Source: Coturnix japonica
Lineage: Eukaryota > Chordata > Aves > Galliformes > Phasianidae
Assembly: GCF_001577835.2 (NCBI RefSeq)
Contig: NC_029542.1
Span: 210,582 to 274,581, forward strand
Length of the DNA stretch: 64,000 bases
Reading direction: 5' to 3'
This document shows positions 1-10,289 of this stretch, piece by piece. Both the position numbers and the translations under genes were made by a program. The notes below the pieces were generated by a model that saw nothing but the letters and a program-made list of their open reading frames with translations, was not told the origin of the DNA and ran no database searches. Each line of letters begins with the position of its first letter. Within the stretch, counting starts at the first letter, position 1.

Positions 1-91
1 GCCTGGTCCCTGGCCAGTGGTCTCCACACAACAGCACAGCCCTCCCCTTGCTTTGTTGTAGGCCTATATCTCTATGGCCCAACATACTGCA

Positions 92-586
92 TGTCATGGT
101 TTAATAATTTTGTAATTTTGCTATCAGTATTCCACATCATAACATCATATAAAGCATGAATAATTTTACTGAATCTGCAACTTACAGAAAAAGACTACGT
201 ATCCCAGAGAAAATCACGGTCAGAGATGGGTCACAGGACCTGGACACTATATTATCTCTGTCACAAGCTGGACTGATGTTCTTTCGAGTTCTGGAGTTCA
301 GGGGAGTGTGTTGGAGACTTCAGCCTAGAGTTTACAGTAGGCCTCTCAGTTTCAGGACTCATTCTCTCTCCTATTTTTCTTGATTTGTTAGCTTAATTTC
401 AATTATATTATCTTATATTGTGTTATCCTGTATTTCAATATAGTATTTAGTAAATAAGTGTGCCTCCTTAGATTGTTGCCTCTGTTTTCTTTTCCTAATT
501 AACTTTTCCTTTCGGCCTAGGGCCCCTGCAGGGCCCACGGCCCCCCCTGTCATGGACGCAGGTAGATTTTCGTTTAAACCGTGACA
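92..586 (+). mobile_element. Solo LTR, ERVL-like endogenous retrovirus fossil
   Basis: A 495-bp element begins TGTCATGGTTTAA and ends TTAAACCGTGACA, an inverted terminal pair with the TG...CA ends of an LTR. A 5-bp target duplication, CTGCA, flanks it (87-91 and 587-591). The duplicated locus near 12,530-12,560 has one CTGCA and no insert, so the insertion came after that duplication. No internal retroviral region is present, as expected of a solo LTR left by LTR-LTR recombination. The start resembles avian ERVL LTRs; family assignment is from memory. Confidence 0.8.
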
Positions 587-591
587 CTGCA

Positions 592-1700
592 CTTGTCCTG
601 CCTTGCCAGGTTCTTTAAAGTTCCAGGGCACTCAAGGGATGGAGCTTTCAGGTAGGCTTTGGATGGATCTTGACTTGGCCTCTGATACATAGGGAACTGT
701 GCTGGGACAGGAGGGACAGTGATGATTGCCTTCTGGTAAGTGAAATTTGAGGGAATAGAGAGAATTCTGGAGGTGATGCAGATGTAGGTAACTATCATGC
801 AAAGGACAGCATGAGGATGATGATGACAGGAACCATAATGCACAGGGTAAAGTCTGACTGTATCCCTGCAGGCCAGCCCAAGAAGGGCCCCATCATCATA
901 GTAGAAACTGATTGTGATATTCCTTATACCTGGTCTGTACCATAGCAACAGGATAATGTTGAGATCCAGAGGTACTGATCACACCCTGCTGTGACAAAGG
1001 TCAGGCCAGGATTAGGAGAGACATGGAGTTGATAATGACAAACAGGACTGTGTGACACCCGGGATGGTCTGTTTAGCCCAGGAGAATGCATTCAATCACA
1101 GAAGTCCTGTTCTCCTTTGCCATGGCTTTGTGTTTTCTGATGATGACGTCAGAGGGAGGTTTTATAGGTCAACAAGAGCAGCAGCAAACTTCAAACAGGA
1201 TGTCTTTTCCTGGCTTATGTGGTCTTTCCTCTATGGCCTCTTGAAGATTTCACTGCTGTTATCAGTCTCCTACTCCATTTATGTTTCAGCTACTTTTAAC
1301 ATGACTCACAGTATTAGAAAGAATTTGTTCCTTCATTCTTCTCAGGCATTCTAGATTATTTTCCATTTTCTTTCATGATACTCTTCGGAGTTTGACAGCT
1401 ACAAATAACAGACTATGAAATATAGAATTTTTCTTGTTCCATATTTTTTCACTTCTGTCTCATACCTGTTCTAGAAATCCTGGGACCTCTAATTCCTAAC
1501 ACTCAGAAGCAGCTTCTGTGAGGATATGGGTGTAACAGAATCCAGAAAATGAAAAGGCAGTGTAAGTGGAAACAGCCACACTGCCCGTGTGATTATCCAA
1601 GACGTTTTCTATTCATTACAAACACTGCTGTGAATGGTGGCTCCTCTGAATGCTCAACAAAATATTAACAAAAAAATGCTCCCCTTCTGCCTCTCTGAGA
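592..1700. other. Duplicated non-coding flank
   Basis: About 601-960 matches 12,590-12,870 at moderate identity, including a shared tract reading CCTTCTGGTAAGTGA. No gene is seen; the short open frames lack recognisable domains and codon structure. The remainder, to the keratin pseudogene at 1702, has no feature I can name. Confidence 0.5.
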
Positions 1701-1701
1701 C

Positions 1702-1984
1702 ACGTCCTGCAATGTCCATGTCCTGCCATGTCCATCTTACTGTACAAACTCACCAGCCAACAGCTGCAAGTATATACTGTCATCATTAAATCCCTTCCTA
1801 TGACAGTGGCCCTGCTTGGCCTCACCCTCATCTCTTATCTGCCAAACATCATTGTGGGATCCTCCACATCTGCTGTGATTGACAGCATCCTCAACAGTGA
1901 CGGAGTCTCCATCACCTCTGTGTTATTTGATCTCTACTCTATTTCCAGACACGACTATGGCAGAAAGTGCATGTCGTGCAGAAT
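1702..1984 (+). pseudogene. Feather beta-keratin pseudogene (oldest-looking copy)
   Basis: The stretch aligns with the keratin coding exon from the start codon, here ACG instead of ATG at 1702-1704, through the core tract GTGGGATCCTCCAC (1856-1869) to the final TATGGCAGAAAGTGC. The cysteine-rich N-terminus (TCC TGC ... TGC CAT GTCC) and the serine/alanine core are recognisable, but identity is low and the usual stop is absent, so the open frame runs on to 2336. There is no TATA box or exon 1 at the expected place. I read it as a decayed host keratin gene, not a working one. Confidence 0.7.
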
Positions 1985-2696
1985 ACTAAGGTCCTTATCT
2001 GCTACACTTTTCTCTCTTTTCCTTGTATTCCCTTCACAGTGCGTAATTCCCCATAGCCAAACTGGGTGGTATGGGACTGACAGATGCATGTCCTATAGGA
2101 TCTTCAACAGGTGTGTTGCGCTCAGAGTTTTGGCAGCTCCGGTGCTGCCTGCACAACAGCTCCCATTGGAAGAAAATTCATTTCCCTCTTCAGAGTCACT
2201 AATGTTACCCACGTCCCAACATCAGCCTCCACACAATCGTTTACATGGTGGTCTCAGTTTGCTAGGAATAAAGGGCAGACCTGGACTGCAGATGATACCT
2301 CATGGTGAGGCCTTGTGGGAGTCTTTCATTAGGTAGAAAGCATTAATGTGGAAGAATTACTACAAGAAAACAATGCATCATTTCCTGTGCTCCTCCCAGC
2401 TCTGAGATTTCTGCATGAAGCTTAGGGAAGGAAACAGCGTAAAATTACAAATGCATTATACAGAAAGGCCACTTTGTAAAGGCCTAACCTGCTGAGAATC
2501 TGGACAAAAAACAGAGCAAAGAAGCAGTCTGCATGGGACTGCAAAGCTCAGGTGACTTTCAGACCTGCTGCTTAAAGCCTACAGTGCACAGCACACAAAT
2601 CACAATGCAGCATGTGTTGTCTGCACAGCCCATGGAAAAACTGTGTTGTCCCGGAGAGTAAAGGAAGAGGAGTTCCAGGTCAGGATCTCTTTCAAC
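1985..2696. other. Duplicated spacer, no gene recognised
   Basis: Sequence around 2295-2450 matches 12,930-13,070 (shared GACTCTTTCAT... and GAAGAATTACTAC). The tract near 2500-2640, containing GCAGCATGTGTT, also occurs near 20,970. No coding potential is recognised. Confidence 0.4.
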
Positions 2697-3165
2697 ACTT
2701 ATATTCCATACTTCCCCATAAAATCATTAATGTAGGCTTCTGCCTCGTTGCAAATGTTCAGACGTTTTGTGGTGGTGGTCCCACAGCCCTCTGGATGAAG
2801 TCAGTACTCTTCCTCCCTGTCCTCACTGCTTGAACCTTGTCTTCACCAATGCTCAGTTAGCCTTGATTACACAATCCTTGCTTACACAAAATGAACTTAT
2901 TCAAAGCAGAACTTCCCTTGCAGACATGATACAAGTTGTTCAGTATATCACTGTTATCTAGATGGTACAAGGGCACAGATTCTTCCTGTTTTCTCAGCAA
3001 AATCCAGGGTATTTATCAACGAGCATTAGCAAACTTAACACTATTGCTACAACTGGTATCACTAGGATAAAAATAGTTTAATGTGAAGGTGGTCAAACAC
3101 TGGAATAGGCTTCCTAAAGATGTGGATGATGCCCCATGCACTAGGAAGTCATGCAATTTCACCAC
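2697..3165. repeat. Unclassified repeat plus CR1 tail, copy 1
   Basis: The block with TTTTGTGGTGGTGGTCCCAC and CCTCTGGATGAAGTCAGTAC recurs at about 10,790-11,240, 32,210-32,650 and 58,430-58,790. It ends in a short CR1 3' piece (GTGGTCAAACACTGGAATAGG, 3089 onward). In the longer copies it sits inside a CR1 element. This copy lacks the first ~150 bp. It may be a retroviral LTR fossil; family not determined. Confidence 0.5.
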
Positions 3166-3960
3166 AAAGCATTGTATGAGGAAGGGAACTGAAACCCATC
3201 AGTCCAGTCCATCTGCCTTGGAATCCAAACACATGGAATCACTGGAGTGTGTTGGGATTTAGAAAAAAAGGATGACGTGGCAAATGTGCATGCAGCGTAG
3301 CCCCAGACTCCATCACTTGCCTGAGTCAGACCCCTCTCAGCACTTTGAGTTGAGTCCTCTGCCATCACTGACTCAGTCCTGTCCCACAGACAGTAAGGCC
3401 TCTCTATGCTGGTACTCAGAAGAAGCCTCCATGATGGAATGGGTGTGGCATGATCCAAGAAATGAACAAGCAGTATTCAAGGAAGCAGTCATACAACTCA
3501 TGTCATTGTCTGTTTTCAATTCATGACAAGCACCTTAGAAAATTGTCACTTCCATGAAGACTGTGCCTGGGCCTGGGGCAGTGCAGGGTCTACATTAAAG
3601 ACAGCTAGATTCCTTCACCCTCCAATCAACATCTCCCACCCCTTTCTTCCTAGTAACCACATGAGTCTGAAGCCCTTCTCCAACTACCTATTCTAAGGTG
3701 TCTATGGGGCTTGGATGGATGGATTTTTCTACTGAGCTAGACAGCTGCCTTGTTGCATCTGGCCAGCATTTTCACATTACTTCTAGATAAACTGAAGACA
3801 ATCTTTTATCCCTTTGTTAATTATTATTCAGCCATAAGCATCTTCCTACAAATGAAATTCCAACAGACCAGGCATTGTTCAGCCTCAAGGAGTCTAAGAT
3901 AGGTTCATATCAATGCTTATAATTATCAAAAGGAAAGGTGTCAAGAGCATAGGACCAAGA
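3166..3960. other. Duplicated spacer with decayed promoter-like end
   Basis: About 3170-3660 matches 43,880-44,310, 49,370-49,830 and 61,500-62,000 (shared GAAGAAGCCTCCATGA and GGGCCTGGGGCAGTGCAGGG). At 3590-3600 it reads CATTAAAGACAGC where the 61.9-kb copy has a good TATAAAAGGCAGC, so a keratin-type promoter appears to have decayed here. No gene of its own. Confidence 0.5.
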
Positions 3961-3964
3961 TCTT

Positions 3965-4245
3965 TATAGTAGTGCTGAGTGTGAAAATAGGCACATTCTC
4001 ATACACAGGAATAACCATTTGAACGTGGCAAAGAACTTCTTTCATATGAGAGTGGATAAGCAAAGCACTGGAATAAGCAGCTCATAGAGGTTTGTAATCT
4101 TCTTCTTGGGAGATACTGAAAACTAACCTTGATGCATTCCTGTTCAGGATGATGTAGAGAATGTACTTTACTATGGAAGTTGGGCTAGATGATGTCCACG
4201 TGTCCCTTCCAACCCCTACATTTCTGTGGTTCTTTGATTCTACCT
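3965..4245 (+). mobile_element. CR1 LINE, 3' end fragment
   Basis: The sequence follows the CR1 3' untranslated consensus in order: a run like GAACTTCTTTCATATGAGAGTG, then AAGCACTGGAATAAGC, then GTTGGGCTAGATGATGTCC, CCCTTCCAACCCCTAC and a terminal TTCTGTGGTTCTTTGATTC, the degenerate 8-mer tail of CR1. It lies directly upstream of the keratin pseudogene at 4355 and is matched at 25,870-26,160, so it predates that duplication. Confidence 0.85.
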
Positions 4246-4354
4246 GCCAGTTAAAATGGCTCATTGCTGTGTTCCTTGGAGCTTCATGGACTGCTCCACA
4301 TATGTCCCTGTGCTCTGCTTTCTCCTCAGCATCTCTCCACTTCAGCCCTGATCT

Positions 4355-4676
4355 ATGTACCGCTATTACTAGTGCCCAGCATGCCCAGTACCTGCCATGC
4401 TGGACTTCTGGACTCATGCTGCTGGTCAAAAGCTGAAATGATGCAGTGCCTAACTCCACTGTCATAACTGTGACCCCTCCTGTGATAGTGGTCCAGACTG
4501 CTCACATCCACAGCTCCTTCATGCGGAAGACTGCTGTGAGATCCTCCAAGTCTGCTGCTGTTGGTAGCATCCTCAGCAGTGAGGGAGTCTCCTTCAGTTT
4601 TGGGTACAGTGAACTCTCCTGCACTGCCAGGTGCTATTGCAGCAGATGGAATCCTGTTGTGCTAAACCTCAAATGA
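4355..4676 (+). pseudogene. Feather beta-keratin pseudogene (K2)
   Basis: The start ATG is kept, but codon 6 is TAG where working genes have CAG (MSCYTQ), giving M-Y-R-Y-Y-stop. Beyond it the keratin core is recognisable ([26 protein letters not shown]), ending near RCYCSR. The N-terminal part is disrupted and the frame re-enters the core at 4446. The paralogue at 26,265 has the same TAG, so inactivation, or loss of this reading frame, predates their duplication. No good TATA box precedes it. Confidence 0.8.
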
Positions 4677-5960
4677 AAGTCCATGCCTGGTCCCCCAGGA
4701 ATTTGTAAGGTTTGCTGAACTGAGGACTGAGATCCCGGCCATGCATGTCAGAAAGATCGAGTGTCCAGTGCTCTCTTCAAAAAACAGGGCTGATATGGCT
4801 CAATGAAAACATGGATAAAACCTCATTTCCCTGTCTTCTACTCTCTCTACTCTCTTCCCTTTCTTCTATCCTTGAAGACCTGGAAGACCACAAAAGACTT
4901 CCTTGGGCTCTGCTGGCTCCTCTCCCTCTCTGGGATGGTCAGATATGTTTTCAGTGGTATCTCTGCAATAGATGATGGGCACAAATTTCTGTCAGCTCCT
5001 GGTTACTGTCTGCACAGACAGGGTTCTCCCAAAGTGAGGTCATTTCTCTCTTCAGAGTCCTTATACTGTGTGCATCCCAACCTTCACCTCCACACGATCC
5101 ACTTTTTTGGTAGCCTTGTGTAGCTAAGGAAGAAAGGGAATGTTTGTTGTCAGGGGATAAGGTGAGGACATGAATGGAGATTTCCATCCTCTGAAGAGAT
5201 GGAGAGGTGTGGATTTGATAGAAGGTGCACTCGGTGGAGAAGCAATGGTTTGGATGGTTGCATTCAAGAGGAAGCGTTTACTATGCCTTCTTTGACAACA
5301 TGTCCCGTGTCTACCGTGACTCTCTTCTACTCACTTTTAACATCCGTTCTGTTTACAATCCATTTTCCCCAAAGATCTCTTTTAGTTAGCCCTACAACGA
5401 GTCTGGTCTGACCTACTTTTGGGTTTTTCACACCCCTCTTCGATGCAAAAAAGTACAAACAGTCCTGTGATTCCGAGACAGATTTATCTTCTGAACAAAA
5501 AATGGAAAAGAAACAGTCTAGTCTTTTGAGAGCTGTAGTTCATTTTTCTGTTCTGAGACAGGTAATGGAACTATCAAAGATCCATGGAACTCCAGAATTA
5601 ATAGTTTAACTCCCACTGCACTGGATGATGTTATAATGTGGAACACCAATAACAAAAGTCATAGAACCACTACACTGTATCGGGCTGACTTCACCTGCCT
5701 CCTCCAGATGAGATCACAACTTGAGCTGAGACATCGGCCTCACCAGAGTAATTCTGCCCTATAAATCTCTGAGTCTATAATCACACTACTGGAAAGAAAC
5801 CTTCCCTGGAGAATGGGCTCATCATAAATCTGGAAATGAAAAGGTAGCAGTGCAGGAAACAAAAAAACAGCCCATATAATGGGCTGGAAGGAAGGGATAG
5901 CTTGCATTCAAGTTTAGCTAGTCAGAAAATTATGGTCTGTATCAACCGTACCTCTGGACC
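4677..5960. other. Duplicated spacer upstream of keratin gene
   Basis: About 4680-5560 is matched by 26,575-27,440, and 5140-5300 also by 62,590-62,710 (shared GATGGAGAGGTGTGGATTTG and GGTGGAGAAGCAATGG). From about 5860 it holds the conserved proximal keratin promoter (AGCCCATATAATG, then AGTCAGAAAATTATGG). No coding region is seen. Confidence 0.5.
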
Positions 5961-5980
5961 TGCAGCAATGAAGGACCAAT

Positions 5981-6046
5981 ATAAAAGGCAGACCAGTTCC
6001 CAACTCTGCCATCCACTTCTCTTGCCTTCTCCTCATTGGGATCCAG
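5981..6046 (+). promoter_or_regulatory. Keratin TATA box and untranslated exon 1
   Basis: ATAAAAGG at 5981-5988 is the TATA element. A short untranslated exon probably starts ~28 bp downstream and ends at the donor CCAG|GTAAGA (GT 6047-6048). This is the standard avian feather-keratin arrangement: exon 1 non-coding, one intron, all coding in exon 2. The same block is found before each of the other six keratin genes. Confidence 0.8.
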
Positions 6047-6382
6047 GTAAGACCTCTCTCCTCCTCTTGCTTCAATGTAATGTTATCAGATAGTTGAGTT
6101 CTATGCTGTGGGAGAGCACGGAGGATATAATATCTGCTCAGAGAGTGTTTGGGACACAGCTTACATGGTTTTAGATTGATGCAAACAAAGAGTATCTCTG
6201 TGTTAGGCAGCTCATTGTCAGGACTTGACATAATGGAGCCATCTGACTTTCTCAGCCTTCTCCTCCATTCTTAGTAGTTGCCTTGGCTCCTTTGTGAGAG
6301 GCTACCCAGGCTGTTCCTTACGTACTCTGATTCTCTCCTAACATCTATCCCTCTCTTCTAGGTATACCTCCAGTCCTAAGAC

Positions 6383-6685
6383 ATGTCCTGCTACACCCAG
6401 TGCGTGCCATGCCGGCCCTGCGGTCCGACCCCTCTGGCCAGCAGCTGCAATGAGCCCTGTGTCAGGCAATGTCAGAACTCAACCATCGTCATCGAGCCCT
6501 CTCCTGTGGTGGTGACCCTGCCCGGACCCATCCTCAGCTCCTTCCCACAGAACACCGTCGTGGGATCCTCCACCTCTGCTGCTGTTGGCAGCATCCTCAG
6601 CTCTGAGGGTGTTCCCATCACCTCGGGTGGCTTTGACTTGTCTGGCCTCGGCAGCCGCTACTGTGGCAGAAGATGCCTGCCCTGA
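6383..6685 (+). CDS. Feather beta-keratin (corneous beta-protein)
   Basis: A 100-residue structural protein of feather/epidermal corneocytes, polymerising into ~3-nm filaments and cross-linked by disulfides. It has a Cys-rich N-terminus ([15 protein letters not shown]), then the conserved beta-sheet core at about residues 36-70 ([28 protein letters not shown]) and a Gly/Tyr-bearing tail ending GRRCLP. The start is the first ATG after acceptor CTAG (AG 6360-6361), 21 bp into exon 2. The intron is ~313 bp (6047-6361). A polyadenylation signal ATTAAA lies at 6991-6996. Most feather keratins end in Cys; here TGC has become TGA (6683-6685), removing that last Cys. Its 3' side faces a TCR V segment 1 kb away. 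Confidence 0.93.
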   Translation: MSCYTQCVPCRPCGPTPLASSCNEPCVRQCQNSTIVIEPSPVVVTLPGPILSSFPQNTVVGSSTSAAVGSILSSEGVPITSGGFDLSGLGSRYCGRRCLP

Positions 6686-6996
6686 TAAAGGCACTGGCTG
6701 TGATCCTGGAGAAATTCTTCTTGAAACTGTGAAAGTGATGCTGTATCAAGAAGGAATCTTCAAGACTGCTTTCAGAGTCCTTGACAGTCCTCAGCTATTC
6801 TGGGGAATGCTGGCAGGAAGGGGCAATGCTAGGCTTTTGAAAACAAGGCTCATGTCTCTTCCAATATCTTCCACATTACTTTCTTTTTTCTTCCCCTATC
6901 CCACCCCTCTCCCTCCACTTTATTTTTTCTCCCTTCTGCTCCTGTGTGCTATGATGTTCTGTAAAAATTCTTTTCCTCTGTTAAAAATTCATTAAA

Positions 6997-7678
6997 TATT
7001 TCTGCATCTCATTTGAGCTTTTGATGTTACTTTTCCACATTTAACTGCCTCCAGAATTGTCATGGGAGTATGGCTTGGCTCTTCATGTGTATTAGATGAG
7101 TATTATATTCATCCTTCTCCATCCCCAGAAGAACAGGATGTTGTGACACACTGCGGAGGCTGTTTCTTGGGCACCATTCCTTTCAAGCTGAACAAGACAG
7201 ATAGATGTCCTGCCACGAGTCTCTAGAGAATATTGGACATTTCCTTGCTATGTTTCTGCCCACAACTACCTCCAAATATCCTGCTAAGTGCGAACACAAC
7301 CTTGCCTCCATTACAGAACAGAAACTATGGTGTTGAAGGCCATGAGAACAGGTCACTCTGCTGGGTCATAGAAATAGGGCTCCTCTTGAGTTCATCCATG
7401 CTGCATAGGGGAAGTAGGAGAGGATGGCAGATGTAATAGAATTGTGTGGAGGTCTCTGTGATGCCCAACAGACTGCAGTGCCAGTTACGCTGTCATGCTG
7501 ACCTTAAACAAGATGTGTTTGACTGACACTGGTCTCAGGCAGTGACTGCTACGGGTGCCACGCTCATTTCTCTCGAGAACTCGGGGAGGTGCACTCTGGT
7601 CAGGATGGGGTTTGGCGGCCCTGCAGGCAGCGCCCCCTGCGGGCCCCGACGGCACTGTGTCCCCGCTACGCCCAAAGC
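6997..7678. other. Intergenic spacer between keratin and V segment
   Basis: It follows the keratin polyadenylation site and runs to the V recombination signal. It is matched by 29,100-29,520 and 45,500-45,700. The conserved block 7620-7650 (CAGGCAGCGCCCCCTGCGGG) lies just beyond the V segment and marks the same point in the other modules. No gene. Confidence 0.5.
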
Positions 7679-7717
7679 GGTTTGTGCTCAGCCGCAGCCC
7701 CGGCTTCTCCCTCCGTG
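7679..7717 (-). promoter_or_regulatory. 23-spacer recombination signal of V segment
   Basis: Read on the minus strand: heptamer CACGGAG (7717-7711), a 23-bp spacer, then nonamer GCACAAACC (7687-7679). CAC and the final AAACC agree with the consensus CACAGTG/ACAAAAACC; the other heptamer bases do not. The position, just after the Tyr-Tyr-Cys of the V exon, is right for a V gene. Confidence 0.75.
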
Positions 7718-8487
7718 TGCCCAAGACGCAGTAATACACCGCCGCGTCCCCGAGCCGAGGCATGGCGAGCCACAGGGCGCTGGAACGGAGGTCTTCCGAC
7801 ACAAACAGCCGCCCCGCCGGGTCCGGCACCTCCTTGGATCCTTTAACGGCGCTGACGAGGAATGTGGGTCCTCTGCCTGGGAGCTGACGGTACCACTGGA
7901 TGACTTGGTTGTACTGTGTTTCAGGGAGTGAGCAGGTGATGTTGACGCCGGTGCCCTCGCTGGTCTCTGTCATCGGCTCCTGCTGCACCTGAGCTCTGCT
8001 AACAGCCACTGCTGAGAAGAATAAGCAAACTCAAAAAATTCCTTGGCTACACCAGAAACGTAACACAGACGAAAAAAAGAGAACTGTTCACAGAGGAGAG
8101 GAACACTTTCTGAGAAGTCTCACTAATACGTTGCCTGAGAACGAAATAACAACAACAACAACAACAATAATAATAATAATAATAAAAGAAAGAACTATGA
8201 TGTTTGGAATCAGAGTCTAAACCAGAAGTAGAAGGAAGTGAGAGCAAAAGTCTGTGCAGTAAGCTGCAGTGACTGCACTGATTTTTAATGCAGAGCAGTG
8301 AGAAATTCCAGACAGGAGGGAAAGGTGAGCTGAACTGCTGGAGGCAGTCGGGTCGATCTAAGCGTGGAGTAAAGAGATGCGAATCGTGCCGGAAAGAAGC
8401 CCGCCCCCCCGCAGTCCGGGTCCACCGGCGGTAGCCCCGCGCACCCAGGAACATCGCCGCCAGCCCCGCAGCCCAGCACTGCCACAT
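7718..8487 (-). CDS. T-cell receptor alpha/delta V segment, family 1
   Basis: V segment for an alpha- or delta-chain variable domain. The V exon (7718-8011) encodes AVAVSRA-QVQQEP, then framework 1 Cys (NITCSLP), WYRQLPGRG, the KGSKEVPDP strand and DAAVYYC, all the Ig V-set landmarks. Leader exon 8445-8487 encodes MWQCWAAGLAAMFL with donor G|GT at 8444-8443; spliced to acceptor CTCAG at 8013-8012 it joins in frame (phase 1). The ~433-bp intron holds an AAC/AAT microsatellite. The continuous leader seen in related copies is frame-broken here, so splicing is the only in-frame solution. The donor context GTGCGC is weak. TRAV versus TRDV cannot be decided from the V segment alone. Confidence 0.8.
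8151..8185. repeat. (AAC)n(AAT)n microsatellite in V leader intron
   Basis: Six or so AAC units followed by seven AAT units. It lies inside the proposed leader intron of the V segment at 7718 and is absent from the other family-1 copies. Confidence 0.9.
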
Positions 8488-8640
8488 CCAGCCGCTCCGG
8501 CGCCCGCGCCGCTATTCCCTCGCCAGACCCGGCTCTGCTCGTCCCGCGGCGCCTCCTCCCCGCGGCCGCCGCCAGCTCCGCCCCGCGGTTGCTCGGAACC
8601 ACCTCGCTGTCCATTCGATGCGTCGTAATGATTTCTAAAA
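8370..8640. promoter_or_regulatory. CpG-rich 5' region of V segment
   Basis: The GC-rich tract covers the leader exon and sequence 5' of it. Its end, with CCGCCAGCTCCGCCCCGCGG, recurs 5' of the family-1 segments at 30,990, 52,660 and 57,190. The GC boxes suggest the V promoter, but no octamer or TATA was found. Confidence 0.5.
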
Positions 8641-9232
8641 TGATCTGCTCAAAGGTTCATAGTTGGGGAATTATTGAATGAAGTACAGTTGGTCAGCAGT
8701 TCCTTTTCTCGGTGTTTCCTTGATACGAGTGCCATCCTTCAGCTGTCATGACTCCTGAGACATGACAGAGCTGCATCATAATGACATTACTTGATCAAAC
8801 ACCCTTGGATTCATTGCACATCATCTCAAGGACACAAGTATCTTCAACTTTCAAAGCTTACCACGAGAATGTAGGAAAAAAGAATCATTCATTATGTCAG
8901 ACCTGTTTCCCCTGTCTCATGGTCCAGTGCACATACAATCTCCTTAACTATCTTGTTGGTGCCGCAGTGTATACTTTTGTCACCATTCTTCCCAGGCAAA
9001 CTTTTATCCCAGGTGGAGCTGTGGTCTTCCTGACTGCATTCCTTTGTGTGCAACAATGTCTCATGTTTACGCACAGTTAGCCTTCCCTTTTTCTCTCCCT
9101 TTATATATATATATATATATATATATGGGGGGGTTGAGGGGGTGGGGGTCTCTGATAGGAGCTCCATGTGACTGCAAGCTTGTATAAGTTGCGTATGTTT
9201 GCACACATGAATGGGCTTGTCTTGTGCTTTGA
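8641..9232. other. Module spacer with (TA)n run
   Basis: Matched by 31,040-31,450 and 52,850-53,300 (shared TTCTTCCCAGGCAA and related text). It holds a (TA)n run at 9102-9126 followed by a G-rich stretch. No gene. Confidence 0.5.
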
Positions 9233-9640
9233 GGAGGCTGTCTTCAAAGATTATTCAGCTCTCCTGCACCGTTTCCCCTCCATGGCAGTTTCCTTCTTGT
9301 GCCACTTGTCTTCCTGAGGAGCCTCAGATGTGCCCTTTTGAAGTCCATGATTGCAAACCTGTCCTTGGTCAGTCCTCTCAGGATCTTATGCTGCACAGAC
9401 TCATGGTCACTGAAGCCAAGGATGTCCTTTATTGATTCAGTATTCAAGAGTTTCTCCTTGTTTGTGAGGAGGGGTTCCAATAGACAGTTTCCCTTATTCA
9501 TTTTGTCAGCTATCTGGATTATAAATATAGTCTTTCTTTGATTTCAGAAATCTCCAGAATTCCTGATGTCCAGCTGTACTGCCCATGCAGCATTTATTGA
9601 GGTGGTTAATGTTAACTCTGTCTGGAAGGAGACTCACGTG
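9233..9640 (-). mobile_element. CR1 LINE fragment, endonuclease part of ORF2
   Basis: Minus-strand translation gives NKCCMGSTAGHQEFWRFL and, further on, LLTNKEKL...LGFSDHESVQHKILR...IMDFKRAHL. This order matches the C-terminal endonuclease region of CR1 ORF2 (DFNHPDICW...AGHKQSRRFL...LTNKEGL...GCSDHEMVEF...LDFRRA). It is a fragment interrupted by stops, 5' and 3' truncated. Confidence 0.75.
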
Positions 9641-10289
9641 GAAGAGCTCTATTGGGTAACACACTGATATGCAGACAATCCCTGGGAGTCCCTCTGCAGC
9701 ACTGCAGGTGGCAGTCCTTGCCAAGGAAAACAAACACCCAAGACTTCAGCAAATTGGAGAATCCCCTACCAAAACAGAGATGTCTCTTTTAAATCTCACA
9801 CACACTTTCTTCTTCATACAGATGTAAGGTTTTTGTTCAGTCTCTTCTGATGAGCCCCCTCGATGAATCCTGTATTTCCTCCAGTGTCCGTGGGGCTGTA
9901 CCTCTCCTGAAGATGCATGTCTCTGACTAAAACAAGAGCATTTTCCTCGTTCCAGGTTGTCACCATCTTGCAGCCTTTGCCATCCTGACTGCCACTCTGT
10001 ATGGCCTGCATGCTATGGCCACCACCTGCCGTGCCTTCCAGGCTTTGTATTGTTCAGGCTCTAGTCTTAGAGTGGGGACACCCCTGAAGTGCAGCTGAGC
10101 ACCTGAGAAGCACAGACATCTTGAGGGGATCTGGATGTGCTTGCTGTCACTATGCTCAACAAGAACTGACACTGTGGGCATGCATTCAAGAGGTCCAACT
10201 GAATTTTACAGTGCATTGCACACTAAATAGACTGTTCGTCAAAAAAGGTATATGCTCCCTGTGTTTAGTCTTGGCGTGTCCTCAACAGG
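9641..10289. other. Module spacer, no gene recognised
   Basis: Matched by 53,430-54,090 and, in part, 31,460-31,730 (shared CATCTTGCAGC/CATCTTCCAGC contexts and GTCCAACTGAA). No coding region is supported. Confidence 0.4.

Noticed and set aside
1650-2336. Long + strand open frame of 228 codons
   Set aside because: It runs through a keratin pseudogene in a keratin-like frame only in part, lacks an ATG at the keratin start and continues past the normal end into spacer. Chance extension of a decayed gene.
4082-4465. 127-codon minus-strand open frame
   Set aside because: Covers a CR1 3' untranslated fragment and the antisense of a keratin pseudogene. No coding support.
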